Shown: positions 1 to 10,470, numbered from the stretch's first letter. The stretch is 64,000 nucleotides of DNA from Rapana venosa (GCA_028751875.1 CM054135.1:63738693-63802692); one strand, 5' to 3'. Notes: generated by a model from the sequence alone, not told the origin. Translations and numbers: made by a program.

Positions 1-3
1 AGA

Positions 4-138
4 ATGAAACAAACAGAAATGATAGCAGAACTTGAAGAAGCAGGCATTGATGGCAATGATATCAGATTTGCTACCAAACTGTGTTTAGTCGAAAGGCATC
101 CAGTAGAGAAAATAAACTCTCAGAACCAATTTAATAAA
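4..138 (+). mobile_element. Possible decayed reverse-transcriptase fragment
   Basis: An open frame starting at the left edge reads ...EMIAELEEAGIDGNDIR..., which resembles the stretch after the catalytic FxDxxKAFD motif of RTE-like non-LTR reverse transcriptases, where an 'L...GIDGKDLR.I.NLYWEQ' pattern is common. The following LCLVERH would occupy the YWEQ position. No catalytic motif is inside the window and the frame soon loses resemblance, so this is at best a short relic cut by the window edge. It could be chance. Confidence 0.25.
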
Positions 139-239
139 AAGAGGAGAGAGACGGGGCTGTGTCGTGTTGCCTTAACTATTCAGTGTTTCTATGGGATATT
201 GTGTTTTCAGAAAATCAAACCACAAACACAGGCATTGTG

Positions 240-1027
240 ATCAAGTGAATAAAACAATTTTATATGAAGATAACACAGCTCTAATGATTGAAAACGCTGA
301 ATTTTGTGTTTATTCATGTAGAAAGGCTGAAAAGAAATAAGCAATTTATGAATGTATGATTTTCAGTTTTTGTCTTATCTTTATTACTACTTTGTGTGTG
401 TGGTGCACCATTTAATGTGTGTGTATGTGTTAAATCGGATCAAATGTTAATTGAATGGTCTAAAATGTGAAGGTTGATTATGTGTCATGGTATATGAGAA
501 ATGCAAATATGTGTGCGCATAAAAAGTGCTGAAACCGAGTTTCCAATTGGACTGTTGGGAAAGTAAAGAGAGGTCCTGACACAATTTTGGATGTTGGCTG
601 CAATAAAAGTTTGTACTAGAAACAATGTTATTTATTTGTTGAATGACCTCACCCGAAAACCCTCAAAATGTTGGCAGCATTTGAAATTGTAGTGCTGGTA
701 AATTTTACAATAGTTTTAACAGTAATGGGTCATAGTTTTTTTACTCGTGTCAAACTGATGCTTTGTGTTGCCTCTTACATTCTTGTTGCAGATTTGACCG
801 TAACACATTTGGGTTTTTATATGTATTTTTGGAGGTCACTGTATTGTATTTATGGCAAGTACTTGTGTTGATTTTTACTGAAGTGTTCTGTATTTCAAAC
901 CAATGCAGTGTATATGCATTTTTTGTTTTGAAATTAAAGTTAGATCCTGAAATAACTACCGTTGACCGACAATTCTGCCGTGAAGAGGAAGGTTTCAAAT
1001 ATCTAAAACAATATATCACGAAAAATA
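240..1027. other. AT-rich stretch, no gene recognised
   Basis: Unique-looking AT-rich DNA. Two overlapping short open frames between 668 and 1047 have no recognisable motif and no family resemblance, so neither is called. Confidence 0.5.
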
Positions 1028-1200
1028 TGCTTTTTCTTCAGAAGTAGGAAATGATGATATGCAAATTGGGGAGCATTCAATGATTGTTTATTTTTGCATC
1101 ATGATTTTGGTTTTGCATGCGGGAGAGGGGAGGGCAGGGCAGATAAGAGAGAAAATACAATTTCAAAAGTACATATTATATTAAATCAGTGATGTAATGT
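1028..1200 (+). repeat. Local repeat P1, copy 1
   Basis: First of four diverged direct copies of a unit marked by 'ATGATTTYRGTTTTG' followed by GGGAGAGGGGAGGGCAG. In this copy the marker is at about 1100-1140. It continues into an 'aaaagta...gtaatgttg' segment that is also seen in the other copies. The preceding 70 bases ('tgctttttcttcag...') also align with the other copies. Confidence 0.6.
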
Positions 1201-2092
1201 TGTTGTTGTTGTTGTTGTGCGTTCCCCAGCTTTACACCCTGGAGGTCACCCAGAACATGCACTCTGACTCACTCATCCCACCTGGGAATCTCTGAGATAG
1301 GAAGTACACTGAGTGAGAAGTTTGCGTGTATGACTCTTTTCAAGTACCTCGCCACATAGGCAGCCACACTCCGACTTCAGAGGATTTTTTCTCCTATAAA
1401 GGAGAGTACAGGTTGTTATGTTAAGAGCTTGTCATGGCTGAAGGCAATCTCAACACAACATTTTAGACATAACATTTTAATGTAGGCTTTGACAATTAGC
1501 TGACATCAATAACCTGACACAGCTTTTGGCCTGGGCCAAGATGTAATGTTTAAGTGCAGTATCAAATATCCATGTTTTCAATTTTCATCATGATGCTTCT
1601 CACATAACATAGTCCGTTGAGATGAAATAAGTTCTCTTACAAGAACTCGAGGGTGTGGTGGTGTGTGTGTGTGTATTGGCAAATCTATGCTGTTTTTTGA
1701 TAGGTTAGATATGGAACAGCATAACGAATATTGTATTGAAATTGCAACTCTTGATAAGCACGAAATATGAAAATTGACAAACATAAAAAAAAGATTGTTG
1801 ATGCAGTGTTGTGGCATATAAGTAAAGGTTTAAGGGCTTTAAGTCATGAAATAATTTTTGCTATCGAAGAGACTAAAAATTGGCTTATAAATACAGTTCC
1901 TATGTAACTTCTGATTTTGGCGATAGTAGAAATTTGTAATGTTAATAGCGTATTAACAAATAATCTTTGTGTGTCCTGAACTGTATCTGAATTTTGGCTT
2001 AATTGGAAATGGTCTGTGGTGCTGACAATTCTATGAAGTAGCTCTTAAAAAAACAACAAAAAAGAAACGTAGTGTAGTATGTGCTCTTGGCT
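1201..2092. other. Unclassified DNA with short GTT tract
   Basis: A short GTT run (1200-1217) leads into about 200 bases of more GC-rich sequence (1218-1420, with 'CACCTGGGAATCTCTGAGA' and 'CTCGCCACATAGGCAGCCAC'). This could be an interspersed repeat but has no second copy in the window. The rest is AT-rich with a small GT tract near 1657. No gene recognised. Confidence 0.4.
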
Positions 2093-2165
2093 ACCTTAGT
2101 TGTTGGCATACACAAAATCTCAACATTGATGATCCTCGGAGCTCTAGTCGAAGCCAAAAAAAAAG
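2093..2165 (+). repeat. SINE 3'-region-like fragment (T motif), copy 1
   Basis: The segment 'ctacctta...gcatacacaaaatctcaac..tgatcctcggagctctag' aligns with segments at 18003, 21729 and 63074. It resembles the 3' region of invertebrate tRNA-derived SINEs (from memory: a CTACCTTAATGGTGGG...CGGTCACATACG pattern). It ends in an A-rich stretch. No tRNA-like head is visible in front of it. Confidence 0.5.
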
Positions 2166-2344
2166 AAATCTCTAATAATGCAATTGCAGACTTCTCAGCA
2201 GCACAAATCTTTTTTTTACTATTGCTACATTTTTTTACATTTGGGAATTTTTTTGCCAACAGTATTGTGATTATGGCAAGAAGTTGCACTGATTTTACTC
2301 GAATGCTGTGCCCCAAACCTTTGCAGTGGTCACATAATTATTTT

Positions 2345-2545
2345 TGTTTTATATATATAATTTTTTCGAAGGAAAATATTGCAAAAAGGGCAATATCCCA
2401 TTTTTCAAAATTTTAATGATTTCAGTTTTGTATGTGGGAGAGGGGAGGGCAGATCAGATGGAGACTGCAAAACATGAAATCATGAAAGTGGGTGATATTG
2501 ATGCAATGTTTAAATGCAATGGTGTTTTTTAAAAATATCTTACGT
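2345..2545 (+). repeat. Local repeat P1, copy 2
   Basis: The best-preserved pair with copy 4. It carries GGGAGAGGGGAGGGCAG followed by 'gatcagatggagactgcaa' and 'aaacatgaaatcatgaaagt'. The 60 bases before the marker ('tcgaaggaaaata...ccatttttcaa') match the equivalent part of copy 4. Confidence 0.65.
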
Positions 2546-2574
2546 ATAACGTGGTCCCGGCGAATGATTGTAAC

Positions 2575-3231
2575 TGAATAATGTTGCACGCGTTGCACTG
2601 GAATAAGGATATTGAATAATGTAAATTTTACACTGGAACATTAGTGAGCATTTTCTATTGGAACACGATTGCACTAGAATAATTGGAAGACTGCTCTGGA
2701 ATATTGGTGCATATTTTGCTCTGAAATAAGGTTACAGGCTGTTTACTGGAATGTTTGAAGTTTTGCACTGGAACAATAGTGAACATTGTTTTTAGGAAGA
2801 GCGTGACAGATTTGGTGCTGGAATAATGTTGGACTTTGCACAGGAATAAAACTACAGATGTTGTAGACCTACTGTAATAATGATACAGGTTTTGAACTGA
2901 AATACTGTTATAGACTTTGTACAGAAATAGTATACAGACCTCGAGATCTTGCATTGGAAGAAGTTTGCTGATTTTGAACGTGATTAATAGTGCAAATTTT
3001 GTACTGGAATAATCAAGTTTTTGTACTGGAATAGTTTTGCAGGTTTTTTCCAGATTGTGCACTGAAATAAGGTTGCAGATTGTTTACTGGAATGTTTGAA
3101 ATTTTGCACTGGAACATTAGTGTACATTTTTTTAAAGAAGAGCGCGACAGACTTTGTACTGGAATAATGTTGAACTTGGCACAGGAATAAGAATACAGAT
3201 TTTGTAGACCTACTGAAATGATAATACAGGA
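2575..3231 (+). repeat. Diverged minisatellite based on TACTGGAATAATGTTGCAG
   Basis: Many degenerate units of about 25-35 bases containing 'tt(g/t)cactggaataat' or 'tgtactggaata'. A 169-bp block is duplicated inside it: 2721-2889 and 3062-3230 align end to end with scattered substitutions ('gtttactggaatgtttgaa', 'agagcgYgacaga', 'gtagacctactg'). The array resumes at 3596 after a LINE fragment. Minus-strand open frames here are readings of the repeat. Confidence 0.7.
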
Positions 3232-3592
3232 ATCTTCTTTTCTTCTTCTTCTTCTTTTGTCATGTTTCTCCCAGGGGAGGTTTGACATTGATGAGCCTTC
3301 TCCATCTCTGTTTTGAGCTTCCTCCTTATTTATGCCCCTTTCTCTAAGATCATCTGCAATAAAGGTAGCCAGGTTTTGCTAGGTCTTCCCTTTGGTCTCT
3401 TTCCATCCACTACGAAGTTCATTGCTCTTTTTATGATGTGGTGGTCCTGCTTTTCGTTGAACGCTACAGACTTCAGATCATCAACTTTGCACATTCTCCA
3501 TAGTTCTTTATTCGGGATCTTGTCTTGCCATTTGATCTGTCATGTAGCGTAGCATTCGGTTTTCACAGCTCTTCAACAAACGTTCGACGGTA
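3232..3592 (-). mobile_element. Non-LTR retrotransposon C-terminal relic with GAA tail
   Basis: On the minus strand, conceptual translation gives pieces of the post-RT region of an RTE-like LINE: ERLLKSCENRMLRYM near the 5' side, then, after frame changes, DDLKSVAFNEKQ and AMNFVVDGKRPKGRPSKTW. A third frame holds a 'NRDGEGSSM'-type remnant of the usual 'NRDRWRRLI'. The end is a GAA-rich tail (plus-strand CTT repeats, 3232-3256). Stops and at least two frameshifts make it dead. It interrupts the surrounding minisatellite. No target-site duplication was found. Confidence 0.65.
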
Positions 3593-3595
3593 TGT

Positions 3596-3785
3596 TAGCA
3601 ATTTTGAATTGGAATGATATTGCAGTGTTTGTATTGGACTATTGTTAAAAAGTTTGTACTGGTATAGTGTTGAAAAATTTGTACTGGAATAATGTAGATT
3701 TTGTACTGGAAGACTGGTGCAGACTTTGTAGATAATGTTGCAGATTTTATACTGAAATGATGTTGCAGATAACGCTATGTTTTCA
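3596..3785 (+). repeat. Continuation of the TACTGGAATAATG minisatellite
   Basis: Units such as 'ttgtactggaataatgtaga' and 'actgaaatgatgttgcag' continue the array of 2575-3231 beyond the LINE relic. Confidence 0.65.
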
Positions 3786-3799
3786 AACCACTGAAATAT

Positions 3800-3975
3800 T
3801 CCTTTTTTAGGCAACGTTTTGACAATTATAATGTGATAAACATTTTGTAAATATTGATTTAAAATATGCTTCATGATTTAAGTTTTCTATGTGTGGAGAG
3901 CGGATCAGACGGAGAAAATATTTGCATTATTGTGCTATGTAATGTTAAAGTGCTGTAGGGTTTTTCTTTGGTTGA
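3800..3975 (+). repeat. Local repeat P1, copy 3
   Basis: A more diverged copy. 'cttcatgatttaagttttc' is followed by 'gtgtggagagcggatcagac', so the purine marker is shortened, and then by the shared 'gtaatgttaaagtgc' segment. Confidence 0.5.
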
Positions 3976-4094
3976 ATGTATTTTGTATTCCTTCCAAATT
4001 TTTGTACAGGAGCAACACTGAAAATTTTGTTCACAGATACCGTTGCAGATTTAACTATAGATCTCTCCTGAAACCGCTGCAATAGTTTTTCTTG

Positions 4095-4310
4095 CATGCA
4101 TGCTTTTTCAAAGGAAAGAAAAGTTACAAACATTGTATTGTACAATGCCACTTTTTGTTCACGTCTAGTAATGTTTTGGTTGTGTTTTATGATTTCGGTT
4201 TTGTAAGTGGGAGAGGGGAGGGCAGTAGAGATACTGCAAAACATGAAATCATAAAAGTAACTCTTTTACTGAATGTGTGATATAATGCAATGTTAAATAT
4301 TCATTTGATA
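4095..4310 (+). repeat. Local repeat P1, copy 4
   Basis: Carries GGGAGAGGGGAGGGCAG at about 4208-4224, then 'gatactgcaaaacatgaaat' and 'cataaaagta', as in copy 2. It lies only about 0.3 kb after copy 3, whereas the other spacings are 1.3-1.5 kb. Confidence 0.65.
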
Positions 4311-4375
4311 CAATTAAGAATGCATATGACATGTGTAAATCGTTCGATAATAAAAGCTGTTTTGATAGGAATATC

Positions 4376-4378
<3 letters not shown>

Positions 4379-4416
<38 letters not shown>
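4379..4416. repeat. (TG)n microsatellite
   Basis: Perfect dinucleotide run of about 19 repeats. Confidence 0.95.
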
Positions 4417-4418
<2 letters not shown>

Positions 4419-5340
4419 TTCGCACATTACATTTTAGTATTTAATTTTTCTGACATATCTTCATCTCTTATTTTGTTTCTCTCAGCCTACTTGTTTACCT
4501 TTGTTTATCCATAGGCAGTTTATGGAATTTTTCTCCTGAAAATGGAACAAGTAAGAAAAAAGCAGTGATTGCAACAATTTCTCCTCTTCAGAGCTTTTCT
4601 ACCATCCACTCTAAACCTAGGCACAGACGATAATAAGATGCCATCTGTCTTATCTACTATACATAAACAAAACCTGTCTCGACTGTACAAAAAATAAGTG
4701 AACGGACATATTTTCATTCACCATTTCATACAGCTGTTGATACATAACTTAGCCCCCCTCCCTTTTCGTGATTTTTCTTTAAAAAATCTTACTGAACAAA
4801 ACGGAGATAGAAGAAATATTCTATAAAGCAATAAAATGAGCAAAATCTCATCAAGCACACTTAACATGCCTGCACCTTCAATCACCGTCAGGGTACGGGT
4901 TTGATATTCTAATAACCAAGTCGTGGAGAACCTCTCCCCCCTTCACCCGGCCACCACCCACCCACCCCTGCTGGCCTCCCCCAAATTAGAGTAAGATGAT
5001 CTCGACTTTCAACACATCATGCGTGTATTCGTCTATCATCAGTTCCCGGTTCGAAGTTGTGTATCTTCGTCAAATAACAAGGAGTGGAAAACCTGAATGC
5101 AGCCGCCCAGCAGAAAACAAACACCCCCCTCAAAAAAACAACAAACCCAACCCCTCCAAAAAACCCCCCACCAACAACAGTTAAGTGTAGTGTGATTGCG
5201 CATGCATATGCAGCATTACACAAGTGGTCTTTTTTTTCTCTATATGTCGAGATCTGAAAGAAAAAATAAATCCTTAGACACAAAAAGAAAATGAATACAA
5301 ATACCACAATACGTCAATCGTATATTCAAAGCTGAAATGA
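4417..5340. other. Intergenic DNA, no gene recognised
   Basis: Mostly unique sequence with two C-rich patches (4920-4982, 5124-5180). Open frames are short and motif-free. Confidence 0.5.
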
Positions 5341-5344
5341 AAGG

Positions 5345-5390
5345 ACACACACACACACGCGCGCGCGCCCACGCACGCACACAACCTTTC
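5345..5390. repeat. CA/CG alternating tract
   Basis: (CA)n passing into (CG)n and CACG units. It lies directly before an F2 SINE fragment. Confidence 0.85.
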
Positions 5391-5392
5391 GG

Positions 5393-5525
5393 AAGAGACT
5401 AGAAACGGAGGTCCCATGCGTAAACGCACGCAGAACATCTTGCACACACGTTTACACCTGTTCCACCTTTCAGAAAGGTAGGCCATTTGTGCCGGTGGTA
5501 ACAGACGACAAAATCTACAAAATCG
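5393..5525 (+). mobile_element. F2 SINE, fragment a
   Basis: Matches the F2 central and distal region: 'gaggtcccatgcg', 'acgcacgcagaacatcttgc', 'cctgttcca', 'ggtaggccat.tgtgccggtgg'. The tRNA-like head and the LINE-like 3' end are absent. The 5' side abuts the CA/CG tract. Confidence 0.75.
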
Positions 5526-5575
5526 TGTTTTGCTATTGTTTCTGACAAAATCATTCTTGTTCGTTATTCTTTCTT

Positions 5576-5824
5576 TTAGATTGTTTCTTTTGACCTGGCT
5601 TTACCCCGACCTTTACTGTAAGAAAATTTCATAAGCCATTTTACATCATGATAACGCAAGGCTTTGCCGCTCAGTTGAAAATGGGACACTGTTGGGGTTT
5701 TGATGCCAAGGGTCTTGCAGGCCTTGCAGGTATTGATCGGGTGCTCAGTACCCTCAACATTAGCTAGTTGATGCTGCTGTGTCCGCCCAAGCACGGGATG
5801 AGCTCTCAGGGGAAAATCTATCAT
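5576..5824 (-). other. Unrecognised 82-codon open frame, non-repetitive
   Basis: One of the few open frames here free of low-complexity sequence. It begins MIDFPLRAHPVLGR immediately after an in-frame TAG, contains a CKAC pair (HPINTCKACKTLG) and a middle VSHFQLSGKALRYHDVKW, and ends basic (KGRGKARSKETI). I do not recognise a family. The amino-acid mix and codon use look protein-like. It could be a transposase or host exon fragment, or chance. No splice structure or neighbour supports it. Confidence 0.2.
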
Positions 5825-6044
5825 CTAGTTTGATGATAAAATAGGTATCATCATTATTACCATACATCGTCGATGCTTCTTGCTTCTTGTCTTTATATTA
5901 TGTGTCTTTTGGACAGAAGATATTAGTTGGCCTTTCATCTGCGTTATTGACATTTTCTTTTGGGTTATCTTAGAATGGATTCACCGATTAACAGCTCTGC
6001 TCTCCTCTCCTTCCAGTTTTTACATAAAAAAACTGTCCATTTAA

Positions 6045-6376
6045 ACACAAGAACGCACGCACGCACGCGCCCGCACACACACATAGACACACTCACATAC
6101 ATGGACACACATATGCGCGCACACACATGCAAACACACACACATACACACCCAAACACAAAGACCGACACACACGCATGCGCACTCGCGCACACACACAG
6201 ACACGCGCGCGTGTACACATACATTCACATACGTACACACGCACGCACGTGCGCACGCACGCACATACGCAAAGCATACGCACACACACACACGCACACA
6301 CATACGTACACGCACGCAACCTGTACGCGTGCGCGCGCGCGCACACACACACACACATACACACACACACACACAA
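6045..6376. repeat. Compound CA/ACGC microsatellite
   Basis: About 330 bases of CA repeats with GCAC, ACAT and CGCG interruptions. Open frames of up to 173 codons on both strands (His/Thr/Ala or Cys/Val rich) are readings of the repeat. Confidence 0.95.
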
Positions 6377-6639
6377 GATTTCAAGACTTTTGAATTATTT
6401 GAATTGTATGGTTTAATATTTTTCTGGGTTTTTTGTTTTGTTTTTAATTCCATATATGAATATGTTATTGTCTTTTATTAATTGATTTGTATAGTTTACC
6501 ATAGATTAGGTTTTTAATTCTATGTCTGCATATACATTATCTTTTTTCTCGCTTTTTTCCCCTTTAGATAGATGGCTTGATGAAAAAAAGCAAATGCACT
6601 GCTTATTCAATGTACCATCTGAAAATAAAAGCTTGACTT

Positions 6640-6805
6640 TGACACACACTCTCTCACTCATTTACTCAAAGACAGACAAAACCAGCCCTCCCCATTATCC
6701 TACCTTCGCGCTCCTCCCCCTCCCCCCCCCCCCTCTCTCTCTCTCTCTCCTTCCCTCCCCCACTCTCTCCTCCCCCCATCTCTCTCTCTCTCACCCACAC
6801 ACATC
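6640..6805. repeat. Pyrimidine-rich tract with C run and (CT)n
   Basis: C-rich run at 6718-6733 followed by CT repeats and CCTCCCC segments. No gene. Confidence 0.85.
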
Positions 6806-7017
6806 ATAGTACAGTCAAACATAAATATGCATCGCGACAGACAAAAAAGATCACATGCGCAGCCCATCTATCTCCCAAACTGTGAAGTATGGTCAGTTCT
6901 AAGGGCAGACTGGGTGACAGTGAAGAGCCAGCCCGCGTCAATCACTGACACCAACCACAATCCCCCTCTGGCCAATTCCTCTGCACAGTGCAGTGCTAAA
7001 TCACCAATGACCAGGCT

Positions 7018-7250
7018 TTGCTGCTTCTGCTGCTGCTGCTGTTTCTGCTGTTGCTTCTTCTGCTGCTACTGCTGCTTCTTTTGTTGCTGCTTCTGCTGCT
7101 GTTGCTTCTGCTGCTGCTGCTGCTGCTGCTGTTTCTGCTGCTGCTGCTGTTTCTGCTGCTGCTGCTGCTGTTTCTGCTGCTGCTTCTGTTGCTGCTTCTG
7201 CTGCTGCTGCTTGTGCTGCTGTTTCTGCTGCTGCTGTTGTTGTTCCCTGC
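7018..7250. repeat. (CTG)n / (CAG)n imperfect trinucleotide array
   Basis: About 230 bases of CTG repeats with CTT, TTG and CTA interruptions. The three minus-strand frames read poly-Ala, poly-Gln and similar; plus frames read poly-Leu or poly-Cys. There is no flanking non-repetitive coding sequence, so a polyglutamine exon is not supported. Confidence 0.9.
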
Positions 7251-7412
7251 TGCTTAAATGTAGGGTCACCTGTTGTAGAACTCTTTCGGAATTGATCCAT
7301 GTTGATCACATCCTGGGTGTGGTTAAGTTATTTTGACCAGTAGGTCATTGTGGGCTGAGTGGTTGGTTGGTTTTATTTAGTTGTCTAATTACGAGAAGTA
7401 ACACGACGCGAG

Positions 7413-7720
7413 GGGACGGGATAGCTCAGTGGTCGGAGCACTCGCTTTCCCCCAGCCAAGTTCAGCAGCGTCGAGCGTGGTTACCAGTTGGATGGGTGAC
7501 CGTTTGCGCGCCTTGGCTTCAGTACAATTCCCCCAGTTCACCCAGCTGTAAATGGGTACCTGCCCTCTTTAGGGTCAGGGAAGGTAAAGCAGCGAGGGAG
7601 AGGAGATGGGCGCCGCCCTCAATATGCTGGCCCTAGAGAAGTGAGGTATCTGACGCCTCGCTCCCCTACGACCTTATAGGTTATGGGACTCCTTTACCTC
7701 CTTTACCTTTACCTTTACCT
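7413..7720 (+). mobile_element. F1 SINE (tRNA/5S chimeric head), full-length copy A
   Basis: Starts GGGACGGGATAGCTCAGTGG, a tRNA-like 5' end with an RNA polymerase III A box. It runs into CAAGTTCAGCAGCGTCGAGC and TTGGATGGGTGACCG, which align with the internal control region of 5S rRNA (A box, intermediate element, C box). The body contains 'tgtaaatgggtacctgccct', 'ggcgccgccctcaatatgct' and 'cctacgaccttataggttat'. It ends in a (CTTTAC)n-like tail (7691-7720). Target-site duplication is unclear; 'taacacg' and 'taacatg' flank it. A 90-codon open frame inside has no coding meaning. Confidence 0.85.
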
Positions 7721-7861
7721 TAACATGTTAGGAGTCTCAGTTTTGTGCTTGGTCTGGTTTTGGGGATTTTTGGTTTTGTTGGTGGTTTTGTGATGGTGTG
7801 TCTGGATTTCTGGTCCTTCTGGATGGTTGAACATTGAAGATGTAGCAATTCGACACAAACT

Positions 7862-8100
7862 GATCAAATATAGCACGACACAACACAGCGCGACGCATAT
7901 ACAGCATAACCACGTACGTAGTTAATTCGATGCAGCACAAGGAATTGTAATGCAACAAAGCATAGTGCAATACAACGGAATGCAAATCAACACAATGCAG
8001 CGCAATATGACATGCTTTTGTTGTTTGTTAATGTTACTTTTGTTATTGTTTATGCTGTTTCTGTTGTTGGTGTTACTGTTATTGCTGTTTTTGTGTCTGT
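7862..8100. repeat. Degenerate pentanucleotide (ACACR/GCAAT) and GTT-rich tract
   Basis: 7862-8010 is built of degenerate five-base steps such as 'cgacacaaca', 'gcaatacaac' and 'gcaatatgac'. 8011-8100 is T-rich with GTT and GTTA steps. The boundary is by eye. Confidence 0.55.
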
Positions 8101-8728
8101 TACATTGACCCTTGTATATGTGCTCCATTTTTTTCTAATCTTAGTGACTGATCTTTCGTATCTTGACAAGTTTTTTGTTGTTTCTTATACCACTGTACAC
8201 AATACTCATCTTTTAGTTGCTATAGGCCTATCATAGAAAGACCTTCTAAATAACCAAGAAGAAAACACAAAGCTAAAGGCAAAGTGTATTGATGAATATT
8301 TTATTTTTGTTCTACATTATCTTGATACACACGTCCTTTGTTCTTTTTCCCAGGGAGAGATTTATTGAGATTGCAACTATTTAAACGCTGCCTTAAGTTG
8401 ATGAAACGTGGCAGTCCAAATGCTGAAAGTCGCAGAATGTGTCCCCATTCCTAGTGTTCTTCTTCACTCATCGGATCGATAACCTTCCATACACATTTTG
8501 ATTTTTACGATTGGTTTGTTAGCTTATTTGTTTATCCATTTTTGAGCGTAAAGTGACTTTGTTAACAATAGTTTGTGAAAAAGCAACAGCAAATATTCGT
8601 TTCATAAAACGACACAAAAATGGTTTTGTTACAAATTAGTCAAGTGAATGTATTGATCATACAGTCAACGATGACTTATTCATGAATCTGTGTACTTGGT
8701 CTTCATGGCGCCATACCAGGCTTGATAC

Positions 8729-8730
<2 letters not shown>
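8101..8730. other. Unique AT-rich DNA, no gene recognised
   Basis: No repeats or coding signal seen. Confidence 0.5.
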
Positions 8731-8782
<52 letters not shown>

Positions 8783-8877
8783 GCACCACCACCACCACCA
8801 CCACCACCACCACCACCACCACCACCACCACCACCACCACCACCACCACCACCACCATCACCACCACCACCACCATT
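8731..8877. repeat. Compound trinucleotide array (ATC)n-(AGC)n-(ACC)n
   Basis: (ATC)n 8731-8760, (AGC)n 8761-8784 and (ACC)n 8785-8877 follow without a break. Neighbouring blocks differ by one base per unit, as expected if one trinucleotide mutated and re-expanded. The poly-His and poly-Thr open frames are artefacts. A short CT run follows (8879-8896). Confidence 0.95.
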
Positions 8878-9011
8878 ATCTCTCTCTCTCTCTCATTTCC
8901 GAGAACAGCAATGGTCCTTGACCTTGATCAAGATGATGAAGCAAAACCTGATGGGGTAAACCTAGAAGACAGAAAGGTTGAGCAGAAGATGAAGTAGAGG
9001 GAGAGAAGGCA

Positions 9012-9120
9012 GTGTGTGTGTGTGTGGGGGGGGAGATGGCACGAGTGATAAGAGGGGGAGGGGGGAAGGGGGAGGCAAAGGTGGAGAAGGAGGAGGATGT
9101 GTGGGAGGCAAGAAGATGAA
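9012..9120. repeat. GT run and G/A-rich tract
   Basis: Short (GT)n followed by G runs and GGAGG purine-rich sequence. Confidence 0.7.
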
Positions 9121-9210
9121 GACCGTATGCTCTTACTTTGATGGGTTGATAAAAATGCATGGGATCAACTTGAAGGAAAAGGATCACTTTAACCTGTCCA
9201 TCACAGCAAG

Positions 9211-9333
9211 TCTGTGTGTGTTTGTGTGTGTTTGCACGCGCGCGCGGGTGTGTGAGTGTGTGTGTATATGTGCGCATGAGCGCACGTGGGAATACACGCA
9301 CTCACGTGTGTGCATGTGTGCGTGCCGTGTGTG

Positions 9334-9388
<55 letters not shown>
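9211..9388. repeat. (GT)n compound microsatellite
   Basis: Interrupted GT/GC repeats, with an uninterrupted GT run at about 9341-9386. Confidence 0.95.
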
Positions 9389-9389
<1 letters not shown>

Positions 9390-9436
9390 AACACTGGTTT
9401 GCTTTAAACCAAAAAAACATCAAGGTATTCAATACG

Positions 9437-9730
9437 TAAAAGGGGAAAGGTGTCCCATAACATATAAGGTCGTAGGGGAGCGAGGCGTCAGAGACCGCAC
9501 TTCTCTAGGGGCCAGCATATTGAGGGCGGCGCCCATCTCCTGTCCCTCGCTACTTTACCTTCCCTGACCCTAAAGAGGCAGGTACCCATTTACAGCTGGA
9601 TGAACTGGTGACTGTACTAAGGCCAAGGCGCGCAAACAGTCACCCATCTAAGTAGTAACCACACTCGATGCTGCTTAACATTGGCTGGTGGAAAGCGAGT
9701 GCTCCGGGCACTGAGCTATCCCGTCCCCTA
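9437..9730 (-). mobile_element. F1 SINE, full-length copy B
   Basis: Minus-strand copy from GGGGACGGGATAGCTCAGTG (ends at 9730) to an AAGGGG-type tail (9437). The 5S-like segment is diverged, with TTAAGCAGC retained and TAGATGGGTGACTG in place of TGGATGGGTGACCG. A 10-base target-site duplication with one mismatch flanks it: ATTCAATACG at 9427-9436 and ATTCAATATG at 9731-9740. Confidence 0.85.
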
Positions 9731-9740
9731 ATTCAATATG

Positions 9741-10469
9741 TTTATTCAGAAAAAGAGTACATGTTATATCCTTCAATCAAAAATAAGAAAAAGCTTCACA
9801 GCTGCGCTTGAAGTAAAATTTTTGGAATGACAGTCTAGAAACACAAGCTTGTGAAACTGAATTTATAACCAAGGAAATTCTTAACTCTGTTTATGTCTGA
9901 AAAAAACCTAGAACATTCAGACAATAGGTAAACAGTGTAAGGGCACCAAGCAAGAGGCATCTTAAAAAAAAACCCATACAGCACTAGACCATGCTCTATT
10001 TTAGTATTCGAACTTTAGGACCTTTCGTGCAGCTTAAGAATGACCTACATAGTCCTTACTCCAAACTGGAGGTAATGACAAATGTGTGGCAAGCAGCTAC
10101 ATGAAAGATCAACTACCATCCCAGTTTAATCTGTACAAGACTTGGGCTGCTGCATGGCCTTCACTAAACAACACGGTGATTTTCCGGTAAAGGTTTAACC
10201 GTGATTACAGCGCGTAGTTTAAACCCGGTAGCGTACGGTTAAAAGCTGAAGATTGGAGGGCACAGGAAGATGAAGACCTTGGGCCTTTGACATTGATGGA
10301 AAGAGGCCCTGGGAAAAGTGGCCATTGAGCGATCTTCATCATCCCCAATGATTGCCAACAGCTTTGTGATCTTTTACTGCCAATCATCTTATGCTTGTGT
10401 CTGTGATAAGAAAGCTTCTTCCTGGTCGATCGATATTCCTGATGCAAGACACGGTGGCAGCACTCTCTT

Positions 10470-10470
<1 letters not shown>
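9741..10470. other. Unique DNA, no gene recognised
   Basis: No coding, RNA or repeat signal seen. Confidence 0.5.

Noticed and set aside
7001..7309. Polyglutamine/polyalanine frame suggesting a CAG-repeat gene
   Set aside because: No unique coding sequence flanks the repeat; all phases are open.
7440..7510. A 5S rRNA gene or gene fragment
   Set aside because: Only the internal control region is 5S-like. The 5' and 3' thirds of 5S rRNA are absent and the segment is always inside F1.
7367..7636. An open frame whose product recurs nearly unchanged at 36342-36635 and 53700-53900
   Set aside because: Apparent conservation is because all three are the same F1 SINE sequence, not a gene family.
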